DNA of 64,000 nucleotides, from assembly GCF_006715085.1 (NCBI RefSeq), contig NZ_VFMM01000004.1, forward strand, positions 434,001-498,000, in the 5' to 3' direction. Below the pieces are notes generated by a model. The model worked only from the letters and a program-made list of their open reading frames with translations. It had not been told where the DNA came from and made no database searches. Position 1 is the first letter of the stretch, and each line of letters opens with the position of its first letter. This document shows, one piece after another, positions 39,813 through 48,785 of the stretch. The position numbers were made by a program, and so were the translations under genes. The DNA is from Kribbella jejuensis (GTDB taxonomy: Bacteria > Actinomycetota > Actinomycetes > Propionibacteriales > Kribbellaceae).

Positions 39813-42800
39813 CCAACCCACCCGCCGGCTGGTACCCCGACCCCACCGGCCAGCCCCACCGAATCCGCTTCTGGAACGGCGAGAAGTGGACCAACAAAAC
39901 CGAACACGAAGACCTGGCCGACCAACTCGCCGCCGAATCCGCGGCCCCCACCACCCCCTCCCCCTGGACCAACCTCACCCCCTCCCCCGACACCCGCCCG
40001 TCGGCCCGCGACGAACACACGTCACCTGACGACCGCATGTCGACGCGCGCCGAACCCACGTCGCGCCCTGACGAACGTGCGTTGGGCCGTGACGAACGCG
40101 CGGTGGTCGGTGACGAACGTGCGGTGGGGCCTGACGAACGTGCATCGGCGTCTCACGAGGGCCAATCGGCGTCTGACGTCGACACGCCTGCCCCCAGCAA
40201 CCCCACGCCAGCTTCCGGCACCCCAGGACAGCCCTGGACCAACGCAACCCCCACGCAGCAGAACCAGCCCCCAGCCAACCAGCAACCATGGGGCACCAAC
40301 CAGTCCCACCCAGACAACAGAAACCAGCAGCAACCCACCTGGTCCGCAACCCAGCAACCGTGGGCCCCCGACCAGTTCACGTCCTACGACCAACCAGACA
40401 CCGAACAAACCCAAATCCAACCCGCCCACGACCAATGGCAGCCCCAGCAACCAACCACCAACGCCCCACAACAGTGGCCAACACAGCAGGCTGACCCCGG
40501 CACCCCACAGCACCAGCCGCCAACACACCAGGCTGCCGCCGACACCCCTCAAGAGCAGTGGTCAACACACCAGCCTGCCCCTGACACGTCTCAGCAACAG
40601 TGGCCATCGCCGCAGTCCGATACGAACGCGAACCAACCCGCCTGGACCGCCGACCCGCAACCGTGGGGCGCCGACCAGTTCTCGTCGTACGAACACCCCG
40701 ACGCCGAGCCAACTCAGCTCCAACCCACCCAAGACCAGTGGCCACCCCAGCCAACCGCGGACGTCCCGCATCAGCAGTGGTCCCCGCAGCAGGCCGACGC
40801 TGGGACACCTCAGCAGGACTGGTCCGCGCAGCAGGCTGGCACCGACGCGCCTCACCAGCAGTGGACTGCGCAGCAGCCCGGCGCAGAGGCCCCACAGCAG
40901 CAGTGGTCCCCGCAGCAGCAGGGCGCCGACAACGCACAACACCAGTGGACCTCGCAGCAGAATGGCGGGGACGCGCCTCACCAGCAGTGGCCCGCGCAGC
41001 AGGCCGATGCTGGGACACCTCAGCAGGACTGGTTCGCGCAGCAGGCTGGCACTGACGCGCCTCAACAGCCGTGGACCTCACAGCAGTCCAGCACCGACCA
41101 GCCCGCGTGGTCCGCGAATCAACCTGTCTGGTCTGCGGATCAGCAGCCGTGGGGTGCTGATCAGTTCACCTCGTACGAGCCCCCCGACCCAGACGTAGAA
41201 CAGACCCAAATCCAACCGTGGTCTGTCACCGAGCAACCCCAGCAACAACCTTGGGCCGGCCAGCAGTACCCGATCCACGAACAGCCGAATCAACCCGCCT
41301 GGTCCGCAGACCAACAACCGTGGCCTGCCGACCAGTTCACCTCCTACGAAACGACCCCAGGTCCCGCGGAGGCCGACCGCACCAACGTAGGTGCTGCGGA
41401 CATACGCGACACCAACCCGGTCGCACCGAGCACGGCTGCCCCGGCCGAGGCTGCCGTAGAAGCGTCCGCAGCGAACGCAGGTACGGCGGACACGCGCGGC
41501 GCAAACGCGGGCGCCGCGAATACAGGCGCGACTGCCCGGGATTCCCAGGGTGTGGTGTCCGCGGGTGCTGTCGAGCAGAGCGGGTGGGGTACGCCGGGGC
41601 TGCGGTCGGTGACGGACCGCGAAGCAGCTACGGCAGGTGCCGCGGGTGCGACAGGTGTCGCCGGTGGTACCGGTGCCGCCGGTGCTCCCGGTGCTCCCGG
41701 TGGTACCGGTGCGGCCGGTGCGGCCGGTGCGGCCGGTGCGGCCGGTGCCGCCGGTGCCGCCGGTGCCGCCGGTGCCGCCGGTGCCGCCGGTGCCGCCGGT
41801 GCCGCCGGTGCTCCCGGTGGTACCGGTGCGGCCGGTGCGGCCGGTGCGGCCGGTGCGGCCGGTGCGGCCGGTGCGGCTGAGCAGTCTGGTGGCGGTTGGT
41901 GGGAGCCGTCGGATGCGCCGCTTTGGGGAGCGCAGTCCGGGAACGACGTATCGGCGAACGGCGGGCCGCGTCTGCGGGCTGTGTCGCCGGACGAGTACGC
42001 CCAACCGCAGGCGCCGACGCGGCTGGCCGAGGTCGTACAACCCGACGTACCTACGACCAGCGGCCTGACGCCAGCGGAGCGTGCCCGAGCAACCTGGGGA
42101 GCGCCGGAGCTCGCCCCCGCTCCCCCAGAACACTGGACCCAGCGCGACCCCGCCGAGGCAGCAGCAGCCGAAGCAGCCCTCCGCGGCGATAACCAGGAGA
42201 CGGTCGAGCCCACCTCCAACCAACCCACCACCCCAACCCTCCGACTCGCCCCAGCGGCAGACACGGCAACGCAGGCTCCATCCACAGCCACCACCGGGGC
42301 CCCGGACGCCGCCACGGACCAGCCCGCGAGCGACACCGGTACGCAAACTGCCGACTCGTCCGCCGAAGGTACGGTCTGGCCGGCGTCAGCAGCTGGCACC
42401 ACCGCACAGGCCGACGCCGACGCGGACCAGTCAGCAAGCGGCTCTGGTACGGGCGCCGCTGGACCGTCCGCCGCAGGTGTGGTCAGCCTGACCTCAGCAG
42501 CTAATGCAGCAGGCGGCACCGCGCAGACGAACGCCGACACAGACCGGTCAGCAAGCGGCTCTCGTACGGGCACCGCCGAACCGTCCGCCACAGGCACTGT
42601 CAGCCCGACGTCAGCAGCTGAAGCAGCAGGCGCCACCGCGCACGCGGATGCCCAGGCGACCGCGGGAGGCTCATCGCAGGCAGATGGGGCAACAGCCGGC
42701 GGCACCGCGCACGCGGACGCGCTCGCGGACCAGTCCGCGACCGGCCCCGGTACGCGCACCGACGCCCCGTCCGCCGCGGGCAGCCTGACGTCAGCAGTTG

Positions 42801-44386
42801 GCGACGACGGCGCGCGGACGTCCTCTGGTGGCTCCGCGTCCACGGCCGATGCCGCGCGGGGTGCCGAGACGGAGGGTGGGGCTTGGGCTGCTGTCGGGGC
42901 TGCTTCGGCGGGTGATGAGGAAGCGGATCGGCAGGCGGAGGAGTTTGCGGGGGTTGGGCTGCAGCCTGACTGGGGTAGTCAGGGGGATGGGGAGGACGAC
43001 GCGTCTGGGGATGCGCCGGCTTGGGGGGTTGAAGGGTCGGAGGAGGACGAGCAGCAGGCGCCGGAGAAGGCTGCTCCGCTTTGGACTGTGCCTCAGTCGG
43101 CGGAGGTCGCGCCGGATGCGCCCGTTCAGCTTTGGGGTGATCAGCAGGCCAGTTCGCAGGAGCGCCAGGCTGCGGCGGATCAGGCCGTTGGTGGTCAGCA
43201 GATGTGGGGGGTCCAGCAGGGTACGTCGGCCGAGTCAGTTGGGTCAGCCGGATCGGCTGCATCGGCCGGGCCTGCCGGGTCCGCAGGGTCGGCCGCGTCG
43301 GCCGCGTCGGCTGCGTCGGCTCCGTCGGCTCCGTCGGCCGGATCAGCCGGGTCGGCCGGTGATGCGTGGGGGGTTGGCGCGCAGGGCGGCGTACAGGAAG
43401 GGCCTTGGGGTCAGCACGGGAGGACGGACGCCCAGCGGGATGGGCAGGCGTGGGGTGCTGGGCAGAGTTGGCCGGTGCAGGAGGTTCAGCAGGGTGGGGG
43501 TGCCTGGGGGGACGGCCAGCAGGGTGGGCCGCAGGGCTGGCACGGTGGTGGTACTCAGCAGGGTCCGCGGCGGGCTTGGGGTGAGGGCGGGGATCAGGCT
43601 TGGGGTGGGCAGGCCGATCTGAGTTCCGGGGTTGGTGCGGGTGGCAAGGGGAAGAAGCCCAAGGGGTCCGGTGGTGGTGGACCGTTCGGTGGGAAGCTGC
43701 CGTTGGTTGTCGGCGGTGGGATTGCTCTGGTGCTGGTCATTGCGACCGTGATCGTCCTGCTGACCAAGGGGAACGACAACACCGCGGATCCCACGCCGAC
43801 GGGTTCGCCGACGCAGGGTACGTCGGCCTCGCCGACCGGTGGGACTACTCCCGGGCAGTCGAAAAACCCGAAGCTCCACGAAGGTGACAACCGGATCGCG
43901 TCGACCGCGATCTCGTTCCCGCGCCGGAAGCCGCCGTGGTCGGACCGCAAGCGCCTCGTCCGTCAGCTGCAGAACTCGAACGGCCAGCGCATCGTGCTGA
44001 CCGAGAAGGCGGTCGACCAGGACGACTGGTCCGCGGACATCTTCGTCGGCGGGCTGGGTACGGCGTCCGGCTTCACCGGCGATCCGAAGGCGACCGCGCT
44101 GACGCTGTCGACGCAGCTGCGCGACGACATGTACGGGAACATCCCCGTGACCTTCAAGCCGCTCGCGAACGGCGCCGTGAAGCGCTCGGACAAGTCCGGG
44201 TGGTTCGTACAGCAGACCGTGACCACGACCGCTGCCAAGGTGACCGATCGAGTACTTACGCTGACCGTGGCCGTCTTCGACCTCGGTGACGGTACGGCGG
44301 TCGCCTATATCAGCGAGATCCCGAACAACCGCCCGGATCTGAGAGAGGCCGCGGCCGAGGCCTACAGAGGAATTCAAGTTGGCTGA
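39809..44386 (+). CDS. Giant low-complexity membrane protein with DUF2510 head
   Basis: A 1525-residue protein. Residues 1-35 are a DUF2510 domain (GWYPDPTGQPHRIRFWNGEKWT region). There follow a DER-rich tract, about 400 residues rich in Gln, Trp and Pro that include four copies of a QPWGADQFTSYE-like unit, 27 Gly-x-x triplet pairs mostly GAA (residues 610-690), and a Thr/Ala/Ser-rich region. A single membrane span (PLVVGGGIALVLVIATVIVLL, near residue 1300) places about 200 C-terminal residues outside; this end contains ISFPRRKPPW, WSADIFVGGLG and GDGTAVAYISEI. The cytoplasmic part is probably disordered and suited to phase separation or scaffolding. Function unknown. Coupled to the next gene, whose outer domain is related. 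Confidence 0.82.
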   Translation: MTNPPAGWYPDPTGQPHRIRFWNGEKWTNKTEHEDLADQLAAESAAPTTPSPWTNLTPSPDTRPSARDEHTSPDDRMSTRAEPTSRPDERALGRDERAVVGDERAVGPDERASASHEGQSASDVDTPAPSNPTPASGTPGQPWTNATPTQQNQPPANQQPWGTNQSHPDNRNQQQPTWSATQQPWAPDQFTSYDQPDTEQTQIQPAHDQWQPQQPTTNAPQQWPTQQADPGTPQHQPPTHQAAADTPQEQWSTHQPAPDTSQQQWPSPQSDTNANQPAWTADPQPWGADQFSSYEHPDAEPTQLQPTQDQWPPQPTADVPHQQWSPQQADAGTPQQDWSAQQAGTDAPHQQWTAQQPGAEAPQQQWSPQQQGADNAQHQWTSQQNGGDAPHQQWPAQQADAGTPQQDWFAQQAGTDAPQQPWTSQQSSTDQPAWSANQPVWSADQQPWGADQFTSYEPPDPDVEQTQIQPWSVTEQPQQQPWAGQQYPIHEQPNQPAWSADQQPWPADQFTSYETTPGPAEADRTNVGAADIRDTNPVAPSTAAPAEAAVEASAANAGTADTRGANAGAANTGATARDSQGVVSAGAVEQSGWGTPGLRSVTDREAATAGAAGATGVAGGTGAAGAPGAPGGTGAAGAAGAAGAAGAAGAAGAAGAAGAAGAAGAAGAPGGTGAAGAAGAAGAAGAAGAAEQSGGGWWEPSDAPLWGAQSGNDVSANGGPRLRAVSPDEYAQPQAPTRLAEVVQPDVPTTSGLTPAERARATWGAPELAPAPPEHWTQRDPAEAAAAEAALRGDNQETVEPTSNQPTTPTLRLAPAADTATQAPSTATTGAPDAATDQPASDTGTQTADSSAEGTVWPASAAGTTAQADADADQSASGSGTGAAGPSAAGVVSLTSAANAAGGTAQTNADTDRSASGSRTGTAEPSATGTVSPTSAAEAAGATAHADAQATAGGSSQADGATAGGTAHADALADQSATGPGTRTDAPSAAGSLTSAVGDDGARTSSGGSASTADAARGAETEGGAWAAVGAASAGDEEADRQAEEFAGVGLQPDWGSQGDGEDDASGDAPAWGVEGSEEDEQQAPEKAAPLWTVPQSAEVAPDAPVQLWGDQQASSQERQAAADQAVGGQQMWGVQQGTSAESVGSAGSAASAGPAGSAGSAASAASAASAPSAPSAGSAGSAGDAWGVGAQGGVQEGPWGQHGRTDAQRDGQAWGAGQSWPVQEVQQGGGAWGDGQQGGPQGWHGGGTQQGPRRAWGEGGDQAWGGQADLSSGVGAGGKGKKPKGSGGGGPFGGKLPLVVGGGIALVLVIATVIVLLTKGNDNTADPTPTGSPTQGTSASPTGGTTPGQSKNPKLHEGDNRIASTAISFPRRKPPWSDRKRLVRQLQNSNGQRIVLTEKAVDQDDWSADIFVGGLGTASGFTGDPKATALTLSTQLRDDMYGNIPVTFKPLANGAVKRSDKSGWFVQQTVTTTAAKVTDRVLTLTVAVFDLGDGTAVAYISEIPNNRPDLREAAAEAYRGIQVG
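41636..41878 (+). repeat. Tandem 9-base repeat array (27 units)
   Basis: Units of GGTGCGGCC or GGTGCCGCC with variants (GGTGCTCCC, GGTGGTACC) coding Gly-Ala-Ala or Gly-x-x. A 117-base higher-order duplication is visible, since GGTGGTACC recurs at 41699 and 41816. It is in frame within the giant protein gene, and prone to length variation. Confidence 0.9.
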
Positions 44387-46235
44387 GAACGAAGAACCCA
44401 CCCCGCCGCGGACCACGCTGGGTGGTGAGACAGACGCTCGTACGTCGGGTGGCGCGGATCCGCTCGCCGGTACGCCGCAAGCACCACCCGCGCCGGACCT
44501 GCGCGCCATCCAGCCGCAGGAGCCGGCGGGCTCGGCCGACCCACTGTTCGGCCAGTCGCCCGCACCCGCGCCTCCTCCCCCGCCACAAGCACGCCCACAA
44601 CACGCAGCCCCGCAGCAGCAACCTCATTGGACCAGCACCCGACAAAATTCTCGCCAGCAGCAGGCGGGTGGGCAGCAGTTGGGCGGTCAACCACAGCGGG
44701 CCGGAGAGCCCGGCACTCAGCCGCAGCCGGGTGGGCAGCTGCCGGGCGGTCAACTGCAGCGCGTCGGAGAGCCCGGCACTCAGCCGCAGGCGGGCGCGCA
44801 GCCGCGGGCGGGCGCGCAGCCCCAGGCGGGTGGGCAGCCGCAGGCCGATGGGCAGCCGGGCACGCAGCAGCAGCCCAGCGGTCAACCGCAGGGTGGGGAG
44901 CTGTGGGGCGGACAGCAGGCTCAGCAGCGGCCTCGTCCGCAGCACGCCGGACCACCGCAGCCCGGCCCGCAGTCGGTGGGTCCGCAGTCGGTGGGTCCGC
45001 AGCAGCCGAACCAGCAGCCCCTACAGCAACCGGTGCGTCCGCAGCACGCGGCTCCCCCGCCGGTGTCGCAGTACGGCGCCCAGCAGCGCCCACCGCACGC
45101 GGGCCAGCCTCAAGGTGGGCAGCCTGCGGCTGGGCAGCCGCACGCCGGCCAGCCCCAGGCTGGTCGTCCCCAGGGTGGGCAACCTCAGGGTGGGCAGGCT
45201 CAGGGTGGGCAGATGTGGGGTCAGCAGCCGCAACAACCGGGCCACCAGCCCGGTCAGCGACCTGCAGGCTGGCAAGCGCAGCCGATGGGCCCACAGCTAG
45301 GCGCACCACAGCCGGTCAAGCCGGGCCAGTCCGGTCAGCCAGGCCAGTCCGGTCAGCCCGTTGGGCCGCAGGCGGGGCAGCCCGCGGGGCCGCATAGTGG
45401 GTCTGGAGGGCAGCGGGGGGCTGGGTTTAGCGAGGTTATTGCTCGGGCGGCTGGGCCTGACGCGAAGCCTGCGGGGAATCGCGGGCGGGTAGACGCGCCT
45501 GTGGTCGGTGTGCCTACTGTCAGTGGGCGGGCTCGGGTTGTGGGGGCTGTGGTGTTGGTGGTGGCTGCGCTTGCGGCTACTGGGCTGAGTGTTGGCTGGA
45601 TCTGGAACAAGGCTGATGCGACCACCCCGGTCGCCCTCCCGACCGCGGGGAAGCCCTTGGAGACGGTTAGTCCTTCGGTCAAGCCGTCGGCGACGCCGAC
45701 GCCGGTCGGCAAGGTGCTCGGTACCGAGATGATTGCCGCGAACAACGACTCGATGCCGAACATGAGTTCGGCCTGGAGCAACACCTACGAGCGCACCGGC
45801 CTGTGGGGTGGTGCCGCGATCTGGTTCACGGTGCACAGCAACTACGACGGCAAGGGCGCGAGCTGGGGCAACTACACCGCGTTCGGCCAGCTCCCGCCGG
45901 ACATCCCGTACGCGAACACCCCGGCCGGTCTGAAGGCGGCCGGTATCCAGGTCGGCGTCCGCGCGGTCACCAACCTGTACGGCGAGAAGGCCACCGTCCT
46001 GAAAGGCACGACCCACAAGGCGATCAGCGTGAACGGCCACCCGGGCCACGAGATCGTCGCCAGGGTGGCCGTGAAGGTGCCGAAGCTGACCGAGACGTTC
46101 TCGACGGTGATGATCGCGGTGATCGACCGCGGTGACGGCACCGCGGACGTCTCGATCGCCGACATCGCCGGGTCCACCCCGGCGTGGCAGAACGTCTGGC
46201 GCTACAAGGTCACCCAGATCAAGATCAACGGATAG
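44379..46235 (+). CDS. Pro/Gln-rich single-pass membrane protein
   Basis: A 618-residue protein starting at TTG 44379, supported by AGAGGA eight bases upstream; it overlaps the end of the giant protein gene by eight bases. Residues about 60-345 are GQPQ-type repeats rich in Gly, Gln and Pro. A membrane span (VVGAVVLVVAALAATGLSVGW, about 388-408) precedes an outer domain of about 180 residues with WSNTYERTGLWGGAAIWFTV, GKGASWGNYTAFGQLPPDI and DRGDGTADVSIADIAG. This domain resembles the C-terminal end of the preceding protein, especially the GDGTA-x4-I motif, so the pair are probably paralogues that work together at the cell surface. Function unknown. Confidence 0.82.
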   Translation: MAENEEPTPPRTTLGGETDARTSGGADPLAGTPQAPPAPDLRAIQPQEPAGSADPLFGQSPAPAPPPPPQARPQHAAPQQQPHWTSTRQNSRQQQAGGQQLGGQPQRAGEPGTQPQPGGQLPGGQLQRVGEPGTQPQAGAQPRAGAQPQAGGQPQADGQPGTQQQPSGQPQGGELWGGQQAQQRPRPQHAGPPQPGPQSVGPQSVGPQQPNQQPLQQPVRPQHAAPPPVSQYGAQQRPPHAGQPQGGQPAAGQPHAGQPQAGRPQGGQPQGGQAQGGQMWGQQPQQPGHQPGQRPAGWQAQPMGPQLGAPQPVKPGQSGQPGQSGQPVGPQAGQPAGPHSGSGGQRGAGFSEVIARAAGPDAKPAGNRGRVDAPVVGVPTVSGRARVVGAVVLVVAALAATGLSVGWIWNKADATTPVALPTAGKPLETVSPSVKPSATPTPVGKVLGTEMIAANNDSMPNMSSAWSNTYERTGLWGGAAIWFTVHSNYDGKGASWGNYTAFGQLPPDIPYANTPAGLKAAGIQVGVRAVTNLYGEKATVLKGTTHKAISVNGHPGHEIVARVAVKVPKLTETFSTVMIAVIDRGDGTADVSIADIAGSTPAWQNVWRYKVTQIKING

Positions 46236-46240
46236 CAAAA

Positions 46241-46265
46241 GGGGCCGGCCCAAAAGGCCGGCCCC
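46241..46265. terminator. Bidirectional terminator between the membrane protein gene and trpD
   Basis: Perfect 10-base arms GGGGCCGGCC and GGCCGGCCCC with a CAAAA loop. On the minus strand it is followed by TTTTGCT, so it best terminates trpD; it also lies six bases after the plus-strand stop. Confidence 0.85.
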
Positions 46266-46274
46266 CGTAGAAGT

Positions 46275-47315
46275 TCAGCGAACCTCGGCGCACGCCGCGA
46301 TCCACCGGTCCAGCACGTCCTTCGCCGCACCGGAGTCGATCGCCTCGGCGGCCCGGTCCATCCCGGTCCGGATCCGCTCGGTCACACTGCCTGGTTGGGG
46401 CGTGTACGCCGCCAGCGCCGCACCGGCGTTCAGCAGTACGACATCCCGCACCGGCCCGGTCTCGCCGTCGACGAGCGCCCGGACGACCTTCGCGTTGTAC
46501 GTCGCGTCCGCGCCCTTCAGCGCGTCCGCCGACACCGGCTCGATCCCGAGCTCGCGCGGATCCAGCGTGACCGGACCCTCGACGTTGCCGCCACCAACGG
46601 TCCACACCTGGGACGTCGTACGCGTCGTCAACTCGTCGAGGCCGTCGTCGCCGTGGAACACCAGCGCGTCGACACCGCGCCGCGCCAGTACGCCGGCCAT
46701 CAGCCCGGCCACCCGCCCGTCCGCGACGCCGACCGCCTGTGCCGACGGGTCGCCCGGGTTCGCGAGCGGACCGAGCAGGTTGAACGTCGTCGGTACGCCG
46801 AGCTCGCGGCGCGGTACGGCGGCGTTCCGCAGCGCGGGGTGGAACGCAGCGGCGAAGCAGAACGTGATCCCGGCCCGCTCCCCCACCTCGGCCACCTGCG
46901 GACCGGTCAGGTCGAGCGGAATCCCGAGCTCCTCGAGTACGTCGGCGGCGCCGCACGCGGACGAGGCCGCCCGGTTGCCGTGCTTCACGACCTTCGCACC
47001 GGCGCCCGCGGCGACGATCGCGGACATCGTGCTGATGTTCACCGTGTGGGCTTGGTCACCGCCGGTACCGACCACGTCCAGCGTCCGGCCCGGAACGCTG
47101 ATCGTGGTCGCGAACTCGCGCATCGTCTGCACGAGCCCCTCGACCTCGGTGACCGTCTCGCCCTTGGACCGCAGCGCGATCACGAACCCGGCCAGCTGGG
47201 CCGGCGTCGCGGCCCCGGACAGGATCTGCTCCATCGCCCACGCGGTGGCGGCGGCCTCCAGGTCCTCGTGCCGCAACAGCGGCCCGATGACGTGGGACCA
47301 GGTGTAGGCACCCAT
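46275..47315 (-). CDS. trpD: Anthranilate phosphoribosyltransferase
   Basis: A 346-residue enzyme of normal length. It transfers phosphoribose from PRPP to anthranilate, the second step of tryptophan synthesis. Seen: GTGGD (83-87) and NIST (93-96) of the PRPP site, KHGNRAASSACG (111-122) of the anthranilate site, and PLANPGDPSAQAVGV. No other trp gene is nearby; stand-alone trpD is usual in actinomycetes and often adjoins the qcr/cta cluster. It follows a receiver-like gene by four bases, in one transcript. Confidence 0.95.
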   Translation of the reverse strand: MGAYTWSHVIGPLLRHEDLEAAATAWAMEQILSGAATPAQLAGFVIALRSKGETVTEVEGLVQTMREFATTISVPGRTLDVVGTGGDQAHTVNISTMSAIVAAGAGAKVVKHGNRAASSACGAADVLEELGIPLDLTGPQVAEVGERAGITFCFAAAFHPALRNAAVPRRELGVPTTFNLLGPLANPGDPSAQAVGVADGRVAGLMAGVLARRGVDALVFHGDDGLDELTTRTTSQVWTVGGGNVEGPVTLDPRELGIEPVSADALKGADATYNAKVVRALVDGETGPVRDVVLLNAGAALAAYTPQPGSVTERIRTGMDRAAEAIDSGAAKDVLDRWIAACAEVR

Positions 47316-47319
47316 CGGG

Positions 47320-47739
47320 TCAGGACGTGATGGCGGGGAGCGTTGCCAGCCGCTGCCGGAGCAGGTCCGCGGTGACCTCGGCCAGCTTGATCGGGTCGAT
47401 CGGGTGCGACACCGCGCCCTCGGCCCGCGACCAGGTGGCCAGCCACGCGTCCTGCGGGCGGCCGGTGATCACCACCACCGGCGGGCACTGGAAGATCTCG
47501 TCCTTCAACTGCCGGGCGATGCCCATGCCACCGGCCGGAACGGCCTCGCCGTCCAGGATGGCCAGGTCGATCCCGCCCTTGTCCATGGTCTTGATCACGG
47601 CCGGCTCGGTCGCGCACTCGACGTAGGAGAGCTCGGGCAGATCGGCCGCCGGCCGCTTGCCGAGGGCCAGCCGGACCGACTCCCGCGTCGTACGGTCGTC
47701 GCTGTAGACCAGGACCTTCAGCGGACGCTCTGAACTCAT
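47320..47739 (-). CDS. Receiver-like (CheY-fold) protein with altered key residues
   Basis: A 139-residue single-domain protein. It has an acidic pair SDD (Asp14, Asp15), the phospho-acceptor candidate Asp63 in LAILDGEAV and the switch Thr92 in VVVITGRP. The conserved Lys of the usual KP motif is replaced by His (AVSHPIDP), so phosphorylation chemistry may be lost or altered. There is no output domain. It is co-transcribed with trpD, and similar proteins occupy this place in relatives as I recall; function unknown. Confidence 0.82.
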   Translation of the reverse strand: MSSERPLKVLVYSDDRTTRESVRLALGKRPAADLPELSYVECATEPAVIKTMDKGGIDLAILDGEAVPAGGMGIARQLKDEIFQCPPVVVITGRPQDAWLATWSRAEGAVSHPIDPIKLAEVTADLLRQRLATLPAITS

Positions 47740-47785
47740 CGATCCATCCCAAGCTCTGTACTCGTTAAACCGGACACCGCGAATG

Positions 47786-48703
47786 CTACCGGGGCGCCTG
47801 CCCGGCCCTGCGAGCCTGTTCCTCCAAGCGGTCCAGCCGCCGGTCCTCGCGCCGTGCCTCGCGCCGCGATTCGCGCACCCACTGGACGAACAGTACGGCG
47901 AAGAACACCACGCCGACGAGGTCGCCCGAGCCCCACAACAGACCGCCCGCGATGTACTGGTCGTGCAGCGGCGACGGCGGCCAGGACCGGCCGAAGCTGG
48001 TGTACCAGTCCTCGGCGATCAGCTTGTTCGCGCCCATGATCGTGATCCCGAGGAACGCGTGGAACGGCAGCGTCAGGAACGTCAGGATCAGCCGGAACGG
48101 GTAGATCACCCGGCCGGGCACCGGGTCCAGGCCGAGCAGCGGCCAGAAGAACAACGATCCGACCAGGATGAAGTGCAGATGCAGCAGATCGTGCAGCACG
48201 GTCGACCGGAGCGTCGCGTCGTACCAGCCGCTGAAGTACAGCGCCCAGGGGCTCAGGACGAACAGCGTGAAGCCGATCAGCGGGAAGCAGATCACCTTCG
48301 CGAACCGCGAGTGCACCACGGAGAGCAACCACCTCCGCGGCCGTTGCGGCAGCGTCCGGAGCGCCAGCGTGACCGGTGCGCCGAGCGCCAGCGCGAGCGG
48401 CGTCATCATCGACAGGATCATGTGCTGCACCATGTGCACGCTGATCAGGACCGTGTCGTACGTGCCGAGAGCGGACTGGGTCGCGATCACGGCGCTGCCC
48501 AGACCGACGCCGACGAACGAGAACGTGCGGCCGCGGGACCACTTGTCACCTCGCCGGCGAAGCTTGTGGACGCCGTACAGATAGAGCGCTCCGAGGACCA
48601 CGATCACGCCGAGTAACACCGGTTCGAAGGTCCATGCCGTCAGCAACCGGACCGCGGTCAACGGCTCGATCTGGTCGCCCGGGGCGGCGTGGAGGGGAAG
48701 CAC
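47786..48703 (-). CDS. ctaG: Cytochrome c oxidase assembly protein, CtaG (caa3-type) family
   Basis: A 305-residue membrane protein with about seven transmembrane segments. The conserved His-containing patches of the caa3_CtaG family are visible: ISVHMVQHMILSM, LHDLLHLHFILVGSLFFWP and PFHAFLGI. It probably helps insert copper into the oxidase. The C-terminus is a basic coiled tail (REARREDRRLDRLEEQ). GTG at 48703 is six bases from TAGGGT and appears leaderless. It is divergent from ctaE, one of the oxidase genes it should serve. Confidence 0.88.
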   Translation of the reverse strand: MLPLHAAPGDQIEPLTAVRLLTAWTFEPVLLGVIVVLGALYLYGVHKLRRRGDKWSRGRTFSFVGVGLGSAVIATQSALGTYDTVLISVHMVQHMILSMMTPLALALGAPVTLALRTLPQRPRRWLLSVVHSRFAKVICFPLIGFTLFVLSPWALYFSGWYDATLRSTVLHDLLHLHFILVGSLFFWPLLGLDPVPGRVIYPFRLILTFLTLPFHAFLGITIMGANKLIAEDWYTSFGRSWPPSPLHDQYIAGGLLWGSGDLVGVVFFAVLFVQWVRESRREARREDRRLDRLEEQARRAGQAPR

Positions 48704-48709
48704 GCTTCA

Positions 48710-48715
48710 ACCCTA
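48710..48715 (-). promoter_or_regulatory. -10 for leaderless ctaG
   Basis: TAGGGT on the minus strand, six bases before the GTG at 48703. It stands back to back with the ctaE promoter. Confidence 0.45.
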
Positions 48716-48773
48716 GGAACAGCCCGTCCGCGACATGCACGGGGGTGGTCGTAGCGCTGAACGCGAGGACCGA

Positions 48774-48779
48774 CATAAT
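48774..48779 (+). promoter_or_regulatory. -10 for leaderless ctaE-qcr transcript
   Basis: CATAAT, one mismatch to TATAAT, six bases before the GTG at 48786. The -35 region is poorly conserved. Confidence 0.5.
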
Positions 48780-48785
48780 GACCGC

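Noticed and set aside
41636..41878. CRISPR array
   Set aside because: Units are nine bases, contiguous, in frame and without spacers.
41344..42843. Long antisense frame rich in Ala-Pro over the GAA repeat array
   Set aside because: Produced by the repeat itself read backwards; no start context, no domain.
47740..47785. Three-codon ORF (ATG GAT CGA TGA) overlapping the receiver gene start
   Set aside because: Too short to separate from chance, and no -10 at leaderless spacing was seen.
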